This document shows, piece after piece, positions 52,961 to 61,444 of a stretch of DNA of 64,000 bases. A program made the position numbers and the translations under genes. Location: positions 2,356,001-2,420,000 of the forward strand of contig NZ_CP099489.1 in the NCBI RefSeq assembly GCF_023923225.1. The letters are read 5' to 3'. The notes under the pieces were generated by a model. The model saw only the letters and a program-made list of their open reading frames with translations. It ran no database searches and was not told where the DNA came from. The stretch is from Ornithinimicrobium faecis (GTDB lineage: Bacteria; Actinomycetota; Actinomycetes; Actinomycetales; Dermatophilaceae). The first letter of the stretch is position 1, and each line of letters begins with the position of its first letter.

Positions 52961-53851
52961 TCACCACAAGGGCCAGGGCAACGCGTAGCGCTCCGTGGGC
53001 AACGCCGGAAAGATTGCCTCCGTCAGGAGTTCATCCACACGATCGCTGAGCGCCTGGAACTCCCACGGACTGATCAGCGCAGAGATCGCCGTCCCTGCCG
53101 AGTCCGCGGTCGTGGGTGGTGCGTGACCGTCGGCGGGGGCTGCGGTTCCCGCGCCGTCGGCGTGAGCTCTGCTCAGGGAGTCCCTGAGAGTCTGCAGACG
53201 CTCGACGTCGTCGGCAGGCAACGGCTGGCCGGCCCAGCCCCACAGGACCGTGCGCAACTTGTCCTCGGCGTGCAGGGTGAGGCCGTGGTCGAAGCCCCAC
53301 AGGTGTCCCTCCGCGTCCCGCACCAGGTGAGCGCCCTTGCGGTCGGCATTGTTGAGCACCACGTCGAGGACAGCCAGCGACGCCAGGTCCGGGGCGTCCT
53401 GGTGCGCGACAGCGACGGGCTGGCCCTCAGCACCTTCGCCGTGCACGACCGCGAGCCAACCTGAGGGGACGGCACCGGCAGGGAAGATCTCCAGCAGCCC
53501 GTCACCGGGGCCGCGTCCGGTCGGCTCCCAGTCGATCCACCGCTGCACGGACCCTGGCCCGAGGGGCCCCTCGCTCATGATGGTGCGCGGGATCAGCCCC
53601 CATCCACCGGCCTCACTGACCAGAAAGGCCGCAACCTCCCGGCGCCCAAGGGTGCCCTCCGGGAAGTCGCGCAACGGGGCCTCGCCACGGATGGGTTTAT
53701 AGAGTCCGCGCCGGCCGGTGGGTTGCCCGTCCGCGGTTGTGTAGAGCACTCTCGCGGTCAGGTTGGAGGCATCCGTGAGCACGCCCTCCACCTCGAACTG
53801 TCCAGCGGGCTCGAGGTCTTCAGTGCCTGCACGTCCTGGTTCGCTGGTCAA
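52961..53851 (-). CDS. SCO1664-family protein
   Basis: 296 residues of an actinobacterial family related to phosphatidylinositol 3/4-kinase-like folds. Conserved segments: VEGVLTDASNLTARVLYTT, RGLYKPIRGEAPLRDFPEGTLGRREVAAFLVSEAGGWGLIP, VLDVVLNNADRKGAHLVRD and GFDHGLTLHAEDKLRTVLWG; the N..DRK and D in FDHG resemble the kinase catalytic and metal-binding loops. I start at TTG 53851, which overlaps the DUF3090 stop (TTGA); the ATG at 53953 would overlap the upstream gene by 106 bases. Family usually sits after DUF3090, as here. Confidence 0.85.
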   Translation of the reverse strand: MTSEPGRAGTEDLEPAGQFEVEGVLTDASNLTARVLYTTADGQPTGRRGLYKPIRGEAPLRDFPEGTLGRREVAAFLVSEAGGWGLIPRTIMSEGPLGPGSVQRWIDWEPTGRGPGDGLLEIFPAGAVPSGWLAVVHGEGAEGQPVAVAHQDAPDLASLAVLDVVLNNADRKGAHLVRDAEGHLWGFDHGLTLHAEDKLRTVLWGWAGQPLPADDVERLQTLRDSLSRAHADGAGTAAPADGHAPPTTADSAGTAISALISPWEFQALSDRVDELLTEAIFPALPTERYALPWPLW

Positions 53852-54390
53852 CGCCGATAACCGTTGGCCCGAGGGCAGATGTGGCCGCTCGGGTCGAGTG
53901 GTTGCCCACAGAATGGACAGTTGGGTCGTCCCCCCTCGACGGACGTCTTGCACCGCTCGGCAAAGGCACGAGCCATCGGGGGTGTGAGCACGACCCGGAT
54001 GCTCTCCAGGAGGGCGACCTCGGTCTCGTCGAGTGTCTCCTCGTCCATGTCCTCGGGGTCGGCCGTCTCGTGGGCCTCGACCACCACCCTGCGACGGGAG
54101 GGCTCCCAGGCCAGGCTGAGGCTCTGGACGCGGAAGTCGTCCTCAATGGGGGTGTCCAGCGGGGCGTTGTCTGTCATCCCGACTGCGGCCTCGGGTGCTC
54201 CATCGAGGCCTGCCACCTGATCGAGCAGGTCAGCCAGGCGTTCGCCGAGGACCTTCACCTGCTCCTTCTCCAGGGAGACCGTCATGCGTTGCCCGGCCCC
54301 AGACACCTGGAGGAAGAAGGTCCGCTGTCCCGGTGGCCCGACGGATGCGGCGATGAACCGCTCCGGCGGGTCGAACTCGTGCTGAGGCAT
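53848..54390 (-). CDS. DUF3090 family protein with zinc ribbon
   Basis: 180 residues. HEFDPPERFIAASVGPPGQRTFFLQ starts the domain; LSLAWEPSRRRVVVEAHE and LTPPMARAFAERC follow; the C-terminus has a zinc-ribbon CPFCGQPLDPSGHICPRANG. Unknown function. ATG 54390, nine bases after AAGG, lies 10 bases after the upstream phosphatase stop, and its stop overlaps the SCO1664-family start. Confidence 0.92.
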   Translation of the reverse strand: MPQHEFDPPERFIAASVGPPGQRTFFLQVSGAGQRMTVSLEKEQVKVLGERLADLLDQVAGLDGAPEAAVGMTDNAPLDTPIEDDFRVQSLSLAWEPSRRRVVVEAHETADPEDMDEETLDETEVALLESIRVVLTPPMARAFAERCKTSVEGGRPNCPFCGQPLDPSGHICPRANGYRR

Positions 54391-54400
54391 GTCGTCGACC

Positions 54401-55219
54401 TTAATCGGTGCCGGCGCCACCGCCGACAGCCGCGTCGTCGCTCGACTCACCGTTGTCATCCGTGCTGGGCTGGTTCAACGACTCTGACAACCCGCGCAGA
54501 TCCACCGGATCAGACCCCGTGTCGTTGACCCGCAGCACAAACGGTTGGTTCTTGGCCTGGCGCACGATGCTCACCGACGCTGGATCGATCATGATGCGCT
54601 GGAAGCGGTCCAACGGGCTGCCGAGCGCATGGGCCACGAGCGACTTGATGACATCACCGTGGCTCACTGCGACCCACACTGCCCCAGGTCCGTGCTCGGC
54701 CTCGATCTGGGCATCCCACTGGGTGATCGCGCGCACGACGCGGTCCTGCATGCCCTGCATCGACTCTGCCCGAAAGTCGTCGTGTGGCGGGAAGGTGACC
54801 GTGCTCGGTTGCTCCTGGATGTCTCGCCACAAGGCCTCCCGGGACAGTTCCTTGAGCTTGCGCCCGGTCCACGCCCCGTAGTGGCACTCCCCGATCTCCT
54901 CGTCCGACTGAACTGCGAGGGGCTCAGCGGCGGGCACGGCGGCTGGCCCGGCGACTGGCTCGGCGGCGGGCCCGCCACCGCTCCCTGGTTGGAGCGACTG
55001 GCTCTCCTGGGCTCCGATGATGGCGGCAGCTGTCTGCTGACAGCGCTCCAGGGGGCTGCTCACAACAGCGGCAAGCGGCGTGGCCTTCAGTCGCTCGCCC
55101 AGTCGAGCAACTTGTTCAACTCCCTTGTCATCCAAGGTGATTCCCGGAGTCCAGCCGGCCAGGATGCCTTGCGCATTGGCTGTAGTGCGCCCGTGTCGCA
55201 CCAGGATAAGGATCGCCAT
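54401..55219 (-). CDS. Histidine phosphatase, MSMEG_4193 family
   Basis: 272 residues. Histidine-phosphatase core: LILVRHGRTTANAQGILAGWTPGITLDDKG (RHG catalytic motif, ~8-10), SSPLERCQQTA, IGECHYGAWTGRKL, and VSHGDVIKSLVAHAL (second His). A Gly/Ala/Glu-rich insert (~78-105) and an acidic tail are variable. In mycobacteria this family sits in the same gene order before DUF3090. ATG 55219 overlaps the upstream LLM gene stop by one base. Confidence 0.9.
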   Translation of the reverse strand: MAILILVRHGRTTANAQGILAGWTPGITLDDKGVEQVARLGERLKATPLAAVVSSPLERCQQTAAAIIGAQESQSLQPGSGGGPAAEPVAGPAAVPAAEPLAVQSDEEIGECHYGAWTGRKLKELSREALWRDIQEQPSTVTFPPHDDFRAESMQGMQDRVVRAITQWDAQIEAEHGPGAVWVAVSHGDVIKSLVAHALGSPLDRFQRIMIDPASVSIVRQAKNQPFVLRVNDTGSDPVDLRGLSESLNQPSTDDNGESSDDAAVGGGAGTD

Positions 55220-56268
55220 CAGTCGAGGATGCCGGCCTGCTCGGCCGCCTGGACCGCAGTCTCGAGTGTCGAGAGCCGCTCCCCCAGAGACTGGCCGTAG
55301 GGGGAGATGGTGACTGTCGACATACCGGCCTCTGCATAGCGGGTGAGCCGCTCGGCGATGCGGTCCTTGGGACCAAGCAGGCTGGTGTCATCGATGAACT
55401 GCTCAGGCACCGCGGCGGCGGCATCGCGATACTGACCGCCCAGATAGAGGTCCTGCACGTTGCCGGCTGCTTCCTCATAACCCATGCGGACCGCGAGGGC
55501 GTTGTAGAAGTTCTGCTTGCGTGAGCCCATACCCCCGACATAGAGCGCGGCGTAGGGGCGCACGCGGTCAGCCGCTGCCGACACGTCATCGTCGACGCTG
55601 AGCGGCACGGTGGCATCGAAGGTGAACTCTCGGTCAGGATTGGCGGACTTGGCCAGACCCGTGCGGATCGAGGCCAGCTGCTCCCCCGTGAACTCCGGGC
55701 TCAGGAAGATGCCTAGCCACCCGTCGGCGATCTCACCGGCGAGTTCGAGGTTCTTCGGGCCCACCGCAGCCAGATAGATGGGCACCGGCTGCTCGGATGG
55801 TGCTGCTGTGCTCCGCAACGGCTTGCCGGCACCGTCTGGGAGCGGCAACTCGAAGTGATTCCCGTGATACTCGACCTTCTGACGGTCCAGCGCCAGGCGG
55901 ACGATGTCGACATACTCGCGGGTGCGCTCAAGGGGCTTGGCAAAAGGCACGCCGTGCCAGCCTTCAGACACCTGGGGACCACTGACACCCAGGCCCAGGT
56001 TGAACCGACCCCCGGACAGGGCTCGGAGACCGGCTGCCGTCATGGCTGTCATGGCTGGGGTCCGCCCAGGGATCTGCAGGACGCCAGCACCGAGGCGGAT
56101 GCGTGACGTGCGTGCTCCAATCCAGGACAGCACCGTGACGGCGTCAACGCCATAGGCCTCTGCAGCCCAGACCACGTGGACGCCAAGTTCCTCCGCACGC
56201 TGCACGAGGGCCAGGTTGTCTTCGTCCTGACCGGTCCCCCACCAGCCAGCGCTCAGTCCAAGCTTCAC
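55219..56268 (-). CDS. LLM-class F420-dependent oxidoreductase
   Basis: 349 residues, luciferase-like TIM barrel. Segments KLGLSAGWWG, VVWAAEAYGVDAVTVLSWIGARTSRIRLGAGVLQIPGRTPAMTAMTAAGLRALSGGRFNLGLGVSGPQV and PVPIYLAAVGPKNLELAGEIADGWLGIFLSPE are classical for the Rv2161c-type enzymes. The cofactor F420 is inferred from family; substrate unknown. GTG 56268 begins 3 bases after the stop of the acidic protein gene; the stop overlaps the phosphatase start, so they form one operon. Confidence 0.92.
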   Translation of the reverse strand: MKLGLSAGWWGTGQDEDNLALVQRAEELGVHVVWAAEAYGVDAVTVLSWIGARTSRIRLGAGVLQIPGRTPAMTAMTAAGLRALSGGRFNLGLGVSGPQVSEGWHGVPFAKPLERTREYVDIVRLALDRQKVEYHGNHFELPLPDGAGKPLRSTAAPSEQPVPIYLAAVGPKNLELAGEIADGWLGIFLSPEFTGEQLASIRTGLAKSANPDREFTFDATVPLSVDDDVSAAADRVRPYAALYVGGMGSRKQNFYNALAVRMGYEEAAGNVQDLYLGGQYRDAAAAVPEQFIDDTSLLGPKDRIAERLTRYAEAGMSTVTISPYGQSLGERLSTLETAVQAAEQAGILD

Positions 56269-56271
56269 GCC

Positions 56272-56718
56272 CTAGGCCCGCCCGTCGTCGCTGTTGTCAT
56301 CGTCGCTGTGGTCATCGTCGTCAAGATCGTCATCGTCTTCTTCGTCATCGTCCTCATCATCGTCGTCGCCGTCATCATCGTCGTCATCAACGTCGTACTC
56401 CTCGTCATCCAACCCGAGATAGCCACCCGCCCCGCCAGATGGGTCATCGAGGTCATCGCCCTCATCGGGGTCATCGCCGTCATCGAGGACCGCAGCATCG
56501 TCGATGTCGTCATCCTCATCGGAATAGACGTCAAGGGGGGTGACCTCGCCAAAGGCGTCGAGGAGGGCGTCGTCATAGGCGACAAAGGCATCGGCGACCT
56601 TGTTGTAGGCCGTGACGACTGCCGGGTCGTTCTCCCCACGACGGACAGCCGACAATTCCAGGTGAGTCTCTAGTGCAGCGATGAAGGTGGACAGCGCGGC
56701 CCGCGGGTCAGACGTCAT
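56272..56718 (-). CDS. Very acidic protein of unknown function
   Basis: 148 residues. The first ~60 residues are a plausible helical domain (LSTFIAALETHLELSAVRRGENDPAVVTAYNKVADAFVAYDDALLDAFGEVTPLDVY). From ~64 onward Asp and Glu make up most of the sequence, including runs of up to six or more Asp; the codon pattern is GAT/GAC/GAG repeats (low complexity on the plus strand as GTCATC). ATG 56718 with TAACGT ending 6 bases upstream indicates a leaderless start. Its placement ahead of the LLM gene suggests co-transcription. No family is claimed. Confidence 0.75.
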   Translation of the reverse strand: MTSDPRAALSTFIAALETHLELSAVRRGENDPAVVTAYNKVADAFVAYDDALLDAFGEVTPLDVYSDEDDDIDDAAVLDDGDDPDEGDDLDDPSGGAGGYLGLDDEEYDVDDDDDDGDDDDEDDDEEDDDDLDDDDHSDDDNSDDGRA

Positions 56719-56724
56719 GGCCTG

Positions 56725-56730
56725 ACGTTA
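56725..56730 (-). promoter_or_regulatory. Predicted -10 element of the acidic protein gene
   Basis: TAACGT ending six bases before the ATG. Confidence 0.4.
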
Positions 56731-56850
56731 GCGAACTTCGCTGCCTGCCGCGCCGGGAGTGCCCCCAGAACGACGCAACCGCTGACAACGGAACCGGCTC
56801 GCCGACGATGGGGTTGATTTCTCGAGCGCACGTGCGCAGTATCTGTCTCG

Positions 56851-57036
56851 ATGGCCGAATACGAGTATCAGATGCTGACCTTCGGGCGGGATGAGTCGCG
56901 GGCTGCTGTGCGCCAATCCCTGGCAGACCACGCGGAGTATGGACACTGGGAGCTGTGGCGGGTCAGCCTCTTCATGGGTGGTGTCCGCAAGGCGATCCTG
57001 CGGCGACGGATCATCCGCGTCCAGCGCACCGCGTAA
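56851..57036 (+). CDS. DUF5703 family protein
   Basis: 61 residues; EYEYQMLTFGRDESRAAVRQSLADHAEYGHWELWRVSLFMGGVRKAILRRRIIRVQRT matches the small actinobacterial DUF5703 family (EHAEYGHWEL and RRRIIRV marks). Function unknown. ATG 56851 is preceded by a TATCTG-like element and no SD. It is alone on its strand; it ends 15 bases before the stop of the convergent HNH gene, with no clear hairpin. Confidence 0.85.
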   Translation: MAEYEYQMLTFGRDESRAAVRQSLADHAEYGHWELWRVSLFMGGVRKAILRRRIIRVQRTA

Positions 57037-57051
57037 GTTCCCGGTGCCGGA

Positions 57052-59211
57052 TTAGAAGGGTGGCGGTTCGTCGGGGTCGCGGGTCCAGGGGGTGGTGGGC
57101 CCGTCGTCGGGCTGTTCGTGCTCACCAGCGGTCGGCTTGCCGTGCTTCTGGTCAGCGTCCCCGGTGTCCTTCTCGCTGTCGGGGACTTGGTCGTCGGTGT
57201 CGTGGTGGCGTTGTGCCTCGGCACGCATGGTCTCGGGGTTCGGGTGGTAGGACCGTTTCCCGTTCTCAGGAGTGTGAGTCAACGTCACGGAGTCCCAGCC
57301 GGTGAAGACTTCGCTCCAGTCGTCGTCATCCTCAGCTTCGAGGGTGGCTCCGGACGGCCGGTAGGACAGGGCCTGGTACACCGCGGCATCCACAGCTGCA
57401 GCAGGGTCGGTGCCGGAGGCGATCGCGTCCTCAACTTGGTCCGTGGCCGCGGTCAACAACTTGGTGTACTGGCGGTAGTCATGAGCTTTGGTGGTGTAGA
57501 TCCGCCCGAGCAGGGTGGTCCAGGTGACGTCTCTGTTGGCGTGGATCACCGCGTCCCAGAGTTTCTTGGTCTTCAGGTCGTGGTCGGGGGCGTCCAGTGG
57601 TTGACCGTTGGCGATGCAGGTGTGCCCGCCGGGGGTGCCGTGTTCCTGGACGTGATCAATCTGGGCCATCGACGCGGGTTTGAGACAACCGGGCATGCGG
57701 CAAAAAACATCAGCGGCGATGATGTGGGCCCGCATGCCCGGATCGAATGGGTACGCGCTGATGGAGCGTTCGACCAGGACCCCGGTCGCGGGGTCGGTCA
57801 GCAGTCGGTACATCGTCGAGCCAGGAGTTAACGCGAGGGTGCGGACCTCGTCTGGGGTCAGGAAGACACTGTGTTTGCCGATGACCTCGCCGACGCCGAC
57901 CTCACCATCGGGCTCCGCTCGTGGTGGTGGGCAGTCTTGTCCTGCCTGGCCGGGCTCGGGACAGTCTTGTCCCCTCGAACCGCCACTGGGTGTTCGATCA
58001 GGATCAGCGACAGACTCGCCGGCCTCTGCGCCGCAGGTGCACTCGCAGGTGCAGGACCCGCCACCACCTGTGACCGACCGACCAGTGGCCGTGCTGGCCG
58101 CGGCGAACGCGGCGGGGATCGGGTTCCCGTCGGCATCCACGCCCGCGCCTGTCCCAGGGCCGAACCCAGTGGGGATCAGCCCGTTGGGGATGGTGCCGAT
58201 CAGGGTGTTCAGCGGGACGATGACGTTGAGCTGCGCAGCCGGCAGGCCGTACAGGAGTTTGGTGAGTTGCTCGGACTGCCCGACGGTGACCAGGTCGGGG
58301 TCGTCCGGCAAGCTGTCGAGGTCTGCGGTGCCGTGCAGCAGCAGGGCGATCCCGGCCGCGGCACGGAGTTGGCACAGGGGGCGTGTGTCGCCGGCCTTGC
58401 GGGCAGCCCGGGCAGCCTTCTCGATGCGGTCAGCGACCGCGGCGCCTTGGGTGGCGGTGCAGCCGATCATGATCTGGGCGGTGCCGTTGTCCTCGATCAA
58501 CACCCTCGTGTCGTTGGCGGCGAGGTTGTCTTCCCTGGTCTTCTTCGTCGACTCGGGGTCACGACCCTTGATCTTGTTCACTTCACGGTCCAGGGCCCGG
58601 TAGAACTCGCGGTGACGCCACGGCCCACCGAGGAACTCACCAGCAGAGTCGAGCCGCTCAGACACGGAAGCTTTCGGGTCGTTGCCGAACATCCCGTTGG
58701 CCACAGCAGCAGCGTCCTCGGTGGTGAAGGTGGAGCAGGCCCGCTGGTAGCGGCGCACCAGCCGCCACGTCGACTCACCCGTCACCAACGAATGGTTGAC
58801 CGGGGCGGTGACCGCGGGCGGCAGGTTGGCGAAAGCAACGAGGTCGGAGATCTCACCCGGGCACCACCCCATCGCCGCGCCCATCTCGTTGCGGGTGACA
58901 CGTTTGCCGTAGGCACGCCACTTCTTCCGTTGCGACGCGGTCAGCTCATCGGGGGACGTCGCGCCCTTATCGGCCAGCAGGATCTGGGCATCGACACCCG
59001 TCAGTTGCCGGGTCGCCGAGAGCAGGACCGCGTCCAGGTGGCCAGCGGTCGCGTTCAACGCCTCGATGCTGGACAACAGCGCCTGACCGCGAGCCACGAG
59101 AGCAGGGGCCTCAACCAGACCCTCCCCGTTGTCCTCGCCGTGGTCGTGGTGGGCCTGCTCGTCGCTGACCGTGGCACACGCTTGCGCCAACGCGGTCAAC
59201 GAGTCGAGCAT
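57052..59211 (-). CDS. 13E12/DUF222-type HNH endonuclease
   Basis: 719 residues. DUF222 region (~20-360: LTGVDAQILLADKG, GWCPGEISDLVAFANLPPAV, RYQRACSTFT) followed by a low-complexity Gly/Pro/Cys linker (~370-440), then a C-terminal HNH nuclease: CRMPGCLKPASMAQIDHVQEHGTPGGHT (~503-530, with the IDHV His) and LDAPDHDLKTKKLWDAV. Such proteins are multi-copy in actinobacteria and are linked to mobile or recombination activity; role unclear. The tail is acidic and Pro-rich. ATG 59211 overlaps the upstream small gene by 16 bases. Confidence 0.87.
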   Translation of the reverse strand: MLDSLTALAQACATVSDEQAHHDHGEDNGEGLVEAPALVARGQALLSSIEALNATAGHLDAVLLSATRQLTGVDAQILLADKGATSPDELTASQRKKWRAYGKRVTRNEMGAAMGWCPGEISDLVAFANLPPAVTAPVNHSLVTGESTWRLVRRYQRACSTFTTEDAAAVANGMFGNDPKASVSERLDSAGEFLGGPWRHREFYRALDREVNKIKGRDPESTKKTREDNLAANDTRVLIEDNGTAQIMIGCTATQGAAVADRIEKAARAARKAGDTRPLCQLRAAAGIALLLHGTADLDSLPDDPDLVTVGQSEQLTKLLYGLPAAQLNVIVPLNTLIGTIPNGLIPTGFGPGTGAGVDADGNPIPAAFAAASTATGRSVTGGGGSCTCECTCGAEAGESVADPDRTPSGGSRGQDCPEPGQAGQDCPPPRAEPDGEVGVGEVIGKHSVFLTPDEVRTLALTPGSTMYRLLTDPATGVLVERSISAYPFDPGMRAHIIAADVFCRMPGCLKPASMAQIDHVQEHGTPGGHTCIANGQPLDAPDHDLKTKKLWDAVIHANRDVTWTTLLGRIYTTKAHDYRQYTKLLTAATDQVEDAIASGTDPAAAVDAAVYQALSYRPSGATLEAEDDDDWSEVFTGWDSVTLTHTPENGKRSYHPNPETMRAEAQRHHDTDDQVPDSEKDTGDADQKHGKPTAGEHEQPDDGPTTPWTRDPDEPPPF

Positions 59212-59609
59212 CGCGTCGTCGACGCCGAGACCCTCAGGCCCACCCGCAACTGTGCGGTCGCGGCCAGCTGGGCCCGTGCGGCACGCGACCGCGGGTCATC
59301 GGTGTCATCCGGTGAGCCGCCCTCTGGCGAGTAATGGCCCGGGGTGTTGGGGTCGAGGTCGAGGGGCCACCACATCTTGCCGTTGGCATCGCTGTGCGGG
59401 GAGTCGTCTTCGACCAGGATCGTCACCCGCGGGCGGTAACCATCGACGTCCATGTCCTCAAACAGCGACGGGTCCAACACGAACCACGGCTCCACCTCAG
59501 GAGAGAGCCGCACCCGCGGACGCCGCCCCAACTCACCAGCAAGAGCCTGGGCCGTCAACTCCTGCCCCAGGTAATCCTCAAGGTGCTCTTCCAACGACCT
59601 GGCCTGCAT
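59196..59609 (-). CDS. Small protein encoded before the HNH gene
   Basis: 137 residues, not recognised. Residues ~35-60 contain PRVRLSPEVEPWFVLDPSLFEDMDVDGYRPRVTILVEDD, probably a small mixed fold; the end is Arg/Ala-rich and overlaps the HNH gene by 16 bases. Several consecutive start codons (GTG, TTG, TTG, GTG, ATG 59621-59607) follow a GGGAGG; I use ATG 59609 (spacing about 12), but a start three or more codons upstream is equally likely. It may be the partner or immunity/control ORF of the HNH protein, but that is a guess. Confidence 0.6.
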   Translation of the reverse strand: MQARSLEEHLEDYLGQELTAQALAGELGRRPRVRLSPEVEPWFVLDPSLFEDMDVDGYRPRVTILVEDDSPHSDANGKMWWPLDLDPNTPGHYSPEGGSPDDTDDPRSRAARAQLAATAQLRVGLRVSASTTRCSTR

Positions 59610-59673
59610 CACCAACAACACCCCCTCCCGCTCGCCTCGTCGCGTTCCCGGCCTGTCCAACTACCACCAGAAT

Positions 59674-59688
59674 AGCACAAGTGTTCGA
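59674..59688 (-). promoter_or_regulatory. Degenerate SOS-box-like site upstream of the HNH pair
   Basis: Minus strand reads TCGAAC-ACTT-GTGCT; the left half matches the actinobacterial LexA half-site CGAAC and the spacing is right, but the right half (GTGCT against GTTCG) is degenerate. Located 65-80 bases upstream of the small ORF. Confidence 0.3.
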
Positions 59689-59689
59689 C

Positions 59690-59937
59690 GGGCGCTAGAG
59701 GTATTTCCGGATCTGTGGACAGCTCAACCGGTCCGTCCGGTAGGGCTGGTGGCCATGCTCACCCTCGGTGGCTGGCGACGAAGCGCCAGCCACCTCATCG
59801 CCAACTGAGAGCCACCTTGCCAGCGACCACTGACACCCGGCGGCGGACATCGTGCAGGCGGCGAAGCATCGGTGAAGCGCAGGCTCTTGAGGGCGGTTGA
59901 GGCAGTCGACCACGGACAGTGGGGGCCCTGGCAGGAG
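59690..59937. other. Intergenic stretch between the HNH pair and the M20 peptidase gene
   Basis: With the upstream region to 59610 this makes 328 bases without a gene. It holds the hairpin at 59767-59794 and nothing else I can support; the short ORFs drawn in it are compositional. Confidence 0.5.
59767..59794 (-). terminator. Hairpin downstream of the M20 peptidase gene
   Basis: GGTGGCTGGCG / CGCCAGCCACC, 11-bp perfect stem with the 6-base loop ACGAAG, about 145 bases past the peptidase stop on the minus strand. Confidence 0.6.
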
Positions 59938-61287
59938 TCAGCAGTCGTCAATCAGGCGCTGCAACACCCGCGTCCCAAAGGTCAACGCGTCGACCGGCAC
60001 GCGCTCGTCAATGCCGTGGAACATCCCGACGAAGTCCAGGTCGGGCGGCAGCATGAGAGGGGCAAACCCGTAACCCTCGATCCCCAGCCGCGACAGGTGC
60101 TTGTTGTCCGTCCCGCCGGAGAGGCAATACGGCAACACATGCGCACCGGGGTCCTCCTTGAGCAGGGCGCGCTTCATCGACTCGACCAACTCGCCGCTGG
60201 TGGAGGCCTCGAGAGCAACGTCCTTGTGGAGGATCTCCACCTCGACGAACTCCCCCGCCAGCTCACGGATCGTGTCCATCAACTCGTCCTCGTGGCCCGG
60301 CAGGAACCGCGCGTCCAGCGACGCCGAGGCGGTCTGCGGGATCACATTGTGCTTATAGCCCGAGTCGAGCATCGTGAAGTTGGCGGTGTCGCGCAGCGTG
60401 CCCTCGACAAACCCGCGTGCCCCACCCAGTCGCGCCAGGATCGACTCGGCGTCCTCCTCGCCCCAGGTCGCACCGGTGATGCCGGCAATGCCATCGAACA
60501 GCTCACGCACCGAAGCGATATAGGTCCGCGGCCACGGGTGGGCACTGATCCGGTTGATCGCCCCGGCCAACCGCACCAGCGCGTTCTCCTCGTTGGGCAC
60601 CGACCCGTGACCGGCGCGACCGTGGGCGTGCAACCGCAGCCAGGCAATGCCCTTCTCCGCGGTCTGGAGCAGATAGGCCCGCTCGGGTGCGCCAGTTGCC
60701 TTGCCGTCCAAGGTGATCGAGAAGCCGCCCACCTCAGAGATCGCCTCGGTGCAGCCCTCGAACCACTCCGGGTGCTTCTCCACGACGTGCCCGGCGCCCT
60801 TGACTCCACCGGCCTCCTCATCAGCGAAAAAGGCCCACACAATGTCCCGCGGTGGTTGCTGCCCGGTCCGTGCCATGTGCCGCACGTTGGCCAGCAGCAT
60901 CGCGTCCATGTCCTTCATGTCCACGGCCCCGCGGCCCCAGATGCAACCGTCCTTCTCCTCGGCGGCAAACGGGTCAACCTGCCAGTCCTCGGCGGCGGCG
61001 GGCACCACGTCGGTGTGCCCGTGCAGCACCAGTCCAGGACGACTTGAGTCACGCCCCGGGGTGCGCACGACGACGCTGGCTCGGCCTGGGTCGGACTCGG
61101 TGAGCTGCGGGTCGAGGCCGACCTCCGTCAGCTTCTCCATGATGTATTCCGCAGCCACCCGCTCCCCCGGCCCACTGCCGTCCCCATAGTTGCTGGTGTC
61201 GATCCGGATCAGGTCCTTGCAGAGCTGGACGACCTCATCCTGGGCGGAGGGCACGGTGGTGGCGTCAGGGCGCGTCGAGGAGGTCAT
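59938..61287 (-). CDS. M20-family metallopeptidase / amidohydrolase
   Basis: 449 residues. Zinc-site residues: HGHTDVVPA (H91, D93), GRGAVDMKD (D123) and ADEEAGG (catalytic Glu, ~158), with a dimerisation domain (~215-330, HAHGRAGHGSVPNEENALVRL) and the last His in GMFHGIDERVPV. It hydrolyses an N-acyl or peptide bond; close in layout to succinyl-diaminopimelate desuccinylase and M20/M25 dipeptidases, but substrate unknown. ATG 61287 with TAGCCT ending 7 bases upstream. Upstream intergenic DNA holds two copies of the GTATGCCG core (61309 and, reversed, 61362). Confidence 0.9.
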   Translation of the reverse strand: MTSSTRPDATTVPSAQDEVVQLCKDLIRIDTSNYGDGSGPGERVAAEYIMEKLTEVGLDPQLTESDPGRASVVVRTPGRDSSRPGLVLHGHTDVVPAAAEDWQVDPFAAEEKDGCIWGRGAVDMKDMDAMLLANVRHMARTGQQPPRDIVWAFFADEEAGGVKGAGHVVEKHPEWFEGCTEAISEVGGFSITLDGKATGAPERAYLLQTAEKGIAWLRLHAHGRAGHGSVPNEENALVRLAGAINRISAHPWPRTYIASVRELFDGIAGITGATWGEEDAESILARLGGARGFVEGTLRDTANFTMLDSGYKHNVIPQTASASLDARFLPGHEDELMDTIRELAGEFVEVEILHKDVALEASTSGELVESMKRALLKEDPGAHVLPYCLSGGTDNKHLSRLGIEGYGFAPLMLPPDLDFVGMFHGIDERVPVDALTFGTRVLQRLIDDC

Positions 61288-61294
61288 GTCACCG

Positions 61295-61300
61295 AGGCTA
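61295..61300 (-). promoter_or_regulatory. Predicted -10 element of the M20 gene
   Basis: TAGCCT ending seven bases before the ATG. Confidence 0.45.
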
Positions 61301-61403
61301 GCCCGACCGTATGCCGAGGGGCCAGCCCCCTCGGCAGGTGACCTGACATGGATGGCCGGCTCACGGCATACGGCGGCCCGTCTGATGCCTGTCCCCAACC
61401 GAT

Positions 61404-61444
61404 TTGCACATTTTTGCAGAACTGCATAATATGCAGGAGTGCAA
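61404..61444 (+). promoter_or_regulatory. Promoter and nested operator of the tetR-MFS pair
   Basis: -35-type TTGCAC (61404-61409), 17-base spacer, -10 TAATAT (61427-61432), start GTG at 61439, so the transcript appears leaderless. A 31-bp inverted repeat centred at 61429 covers it: arms TTGCA and TGCAA outside, CTGCATA and TATGCAG inside. Binding of the TetR protein would cover the -10 element. Confidence 0.65.

Noticed and set aside
53848..53953. ATG 53953 as the SCO1664-family start
   Set aside because: It would overlap the DUF3090 gene by 106 bases; TTG 53851 gives the family N-terminus with a TTGA overlap.
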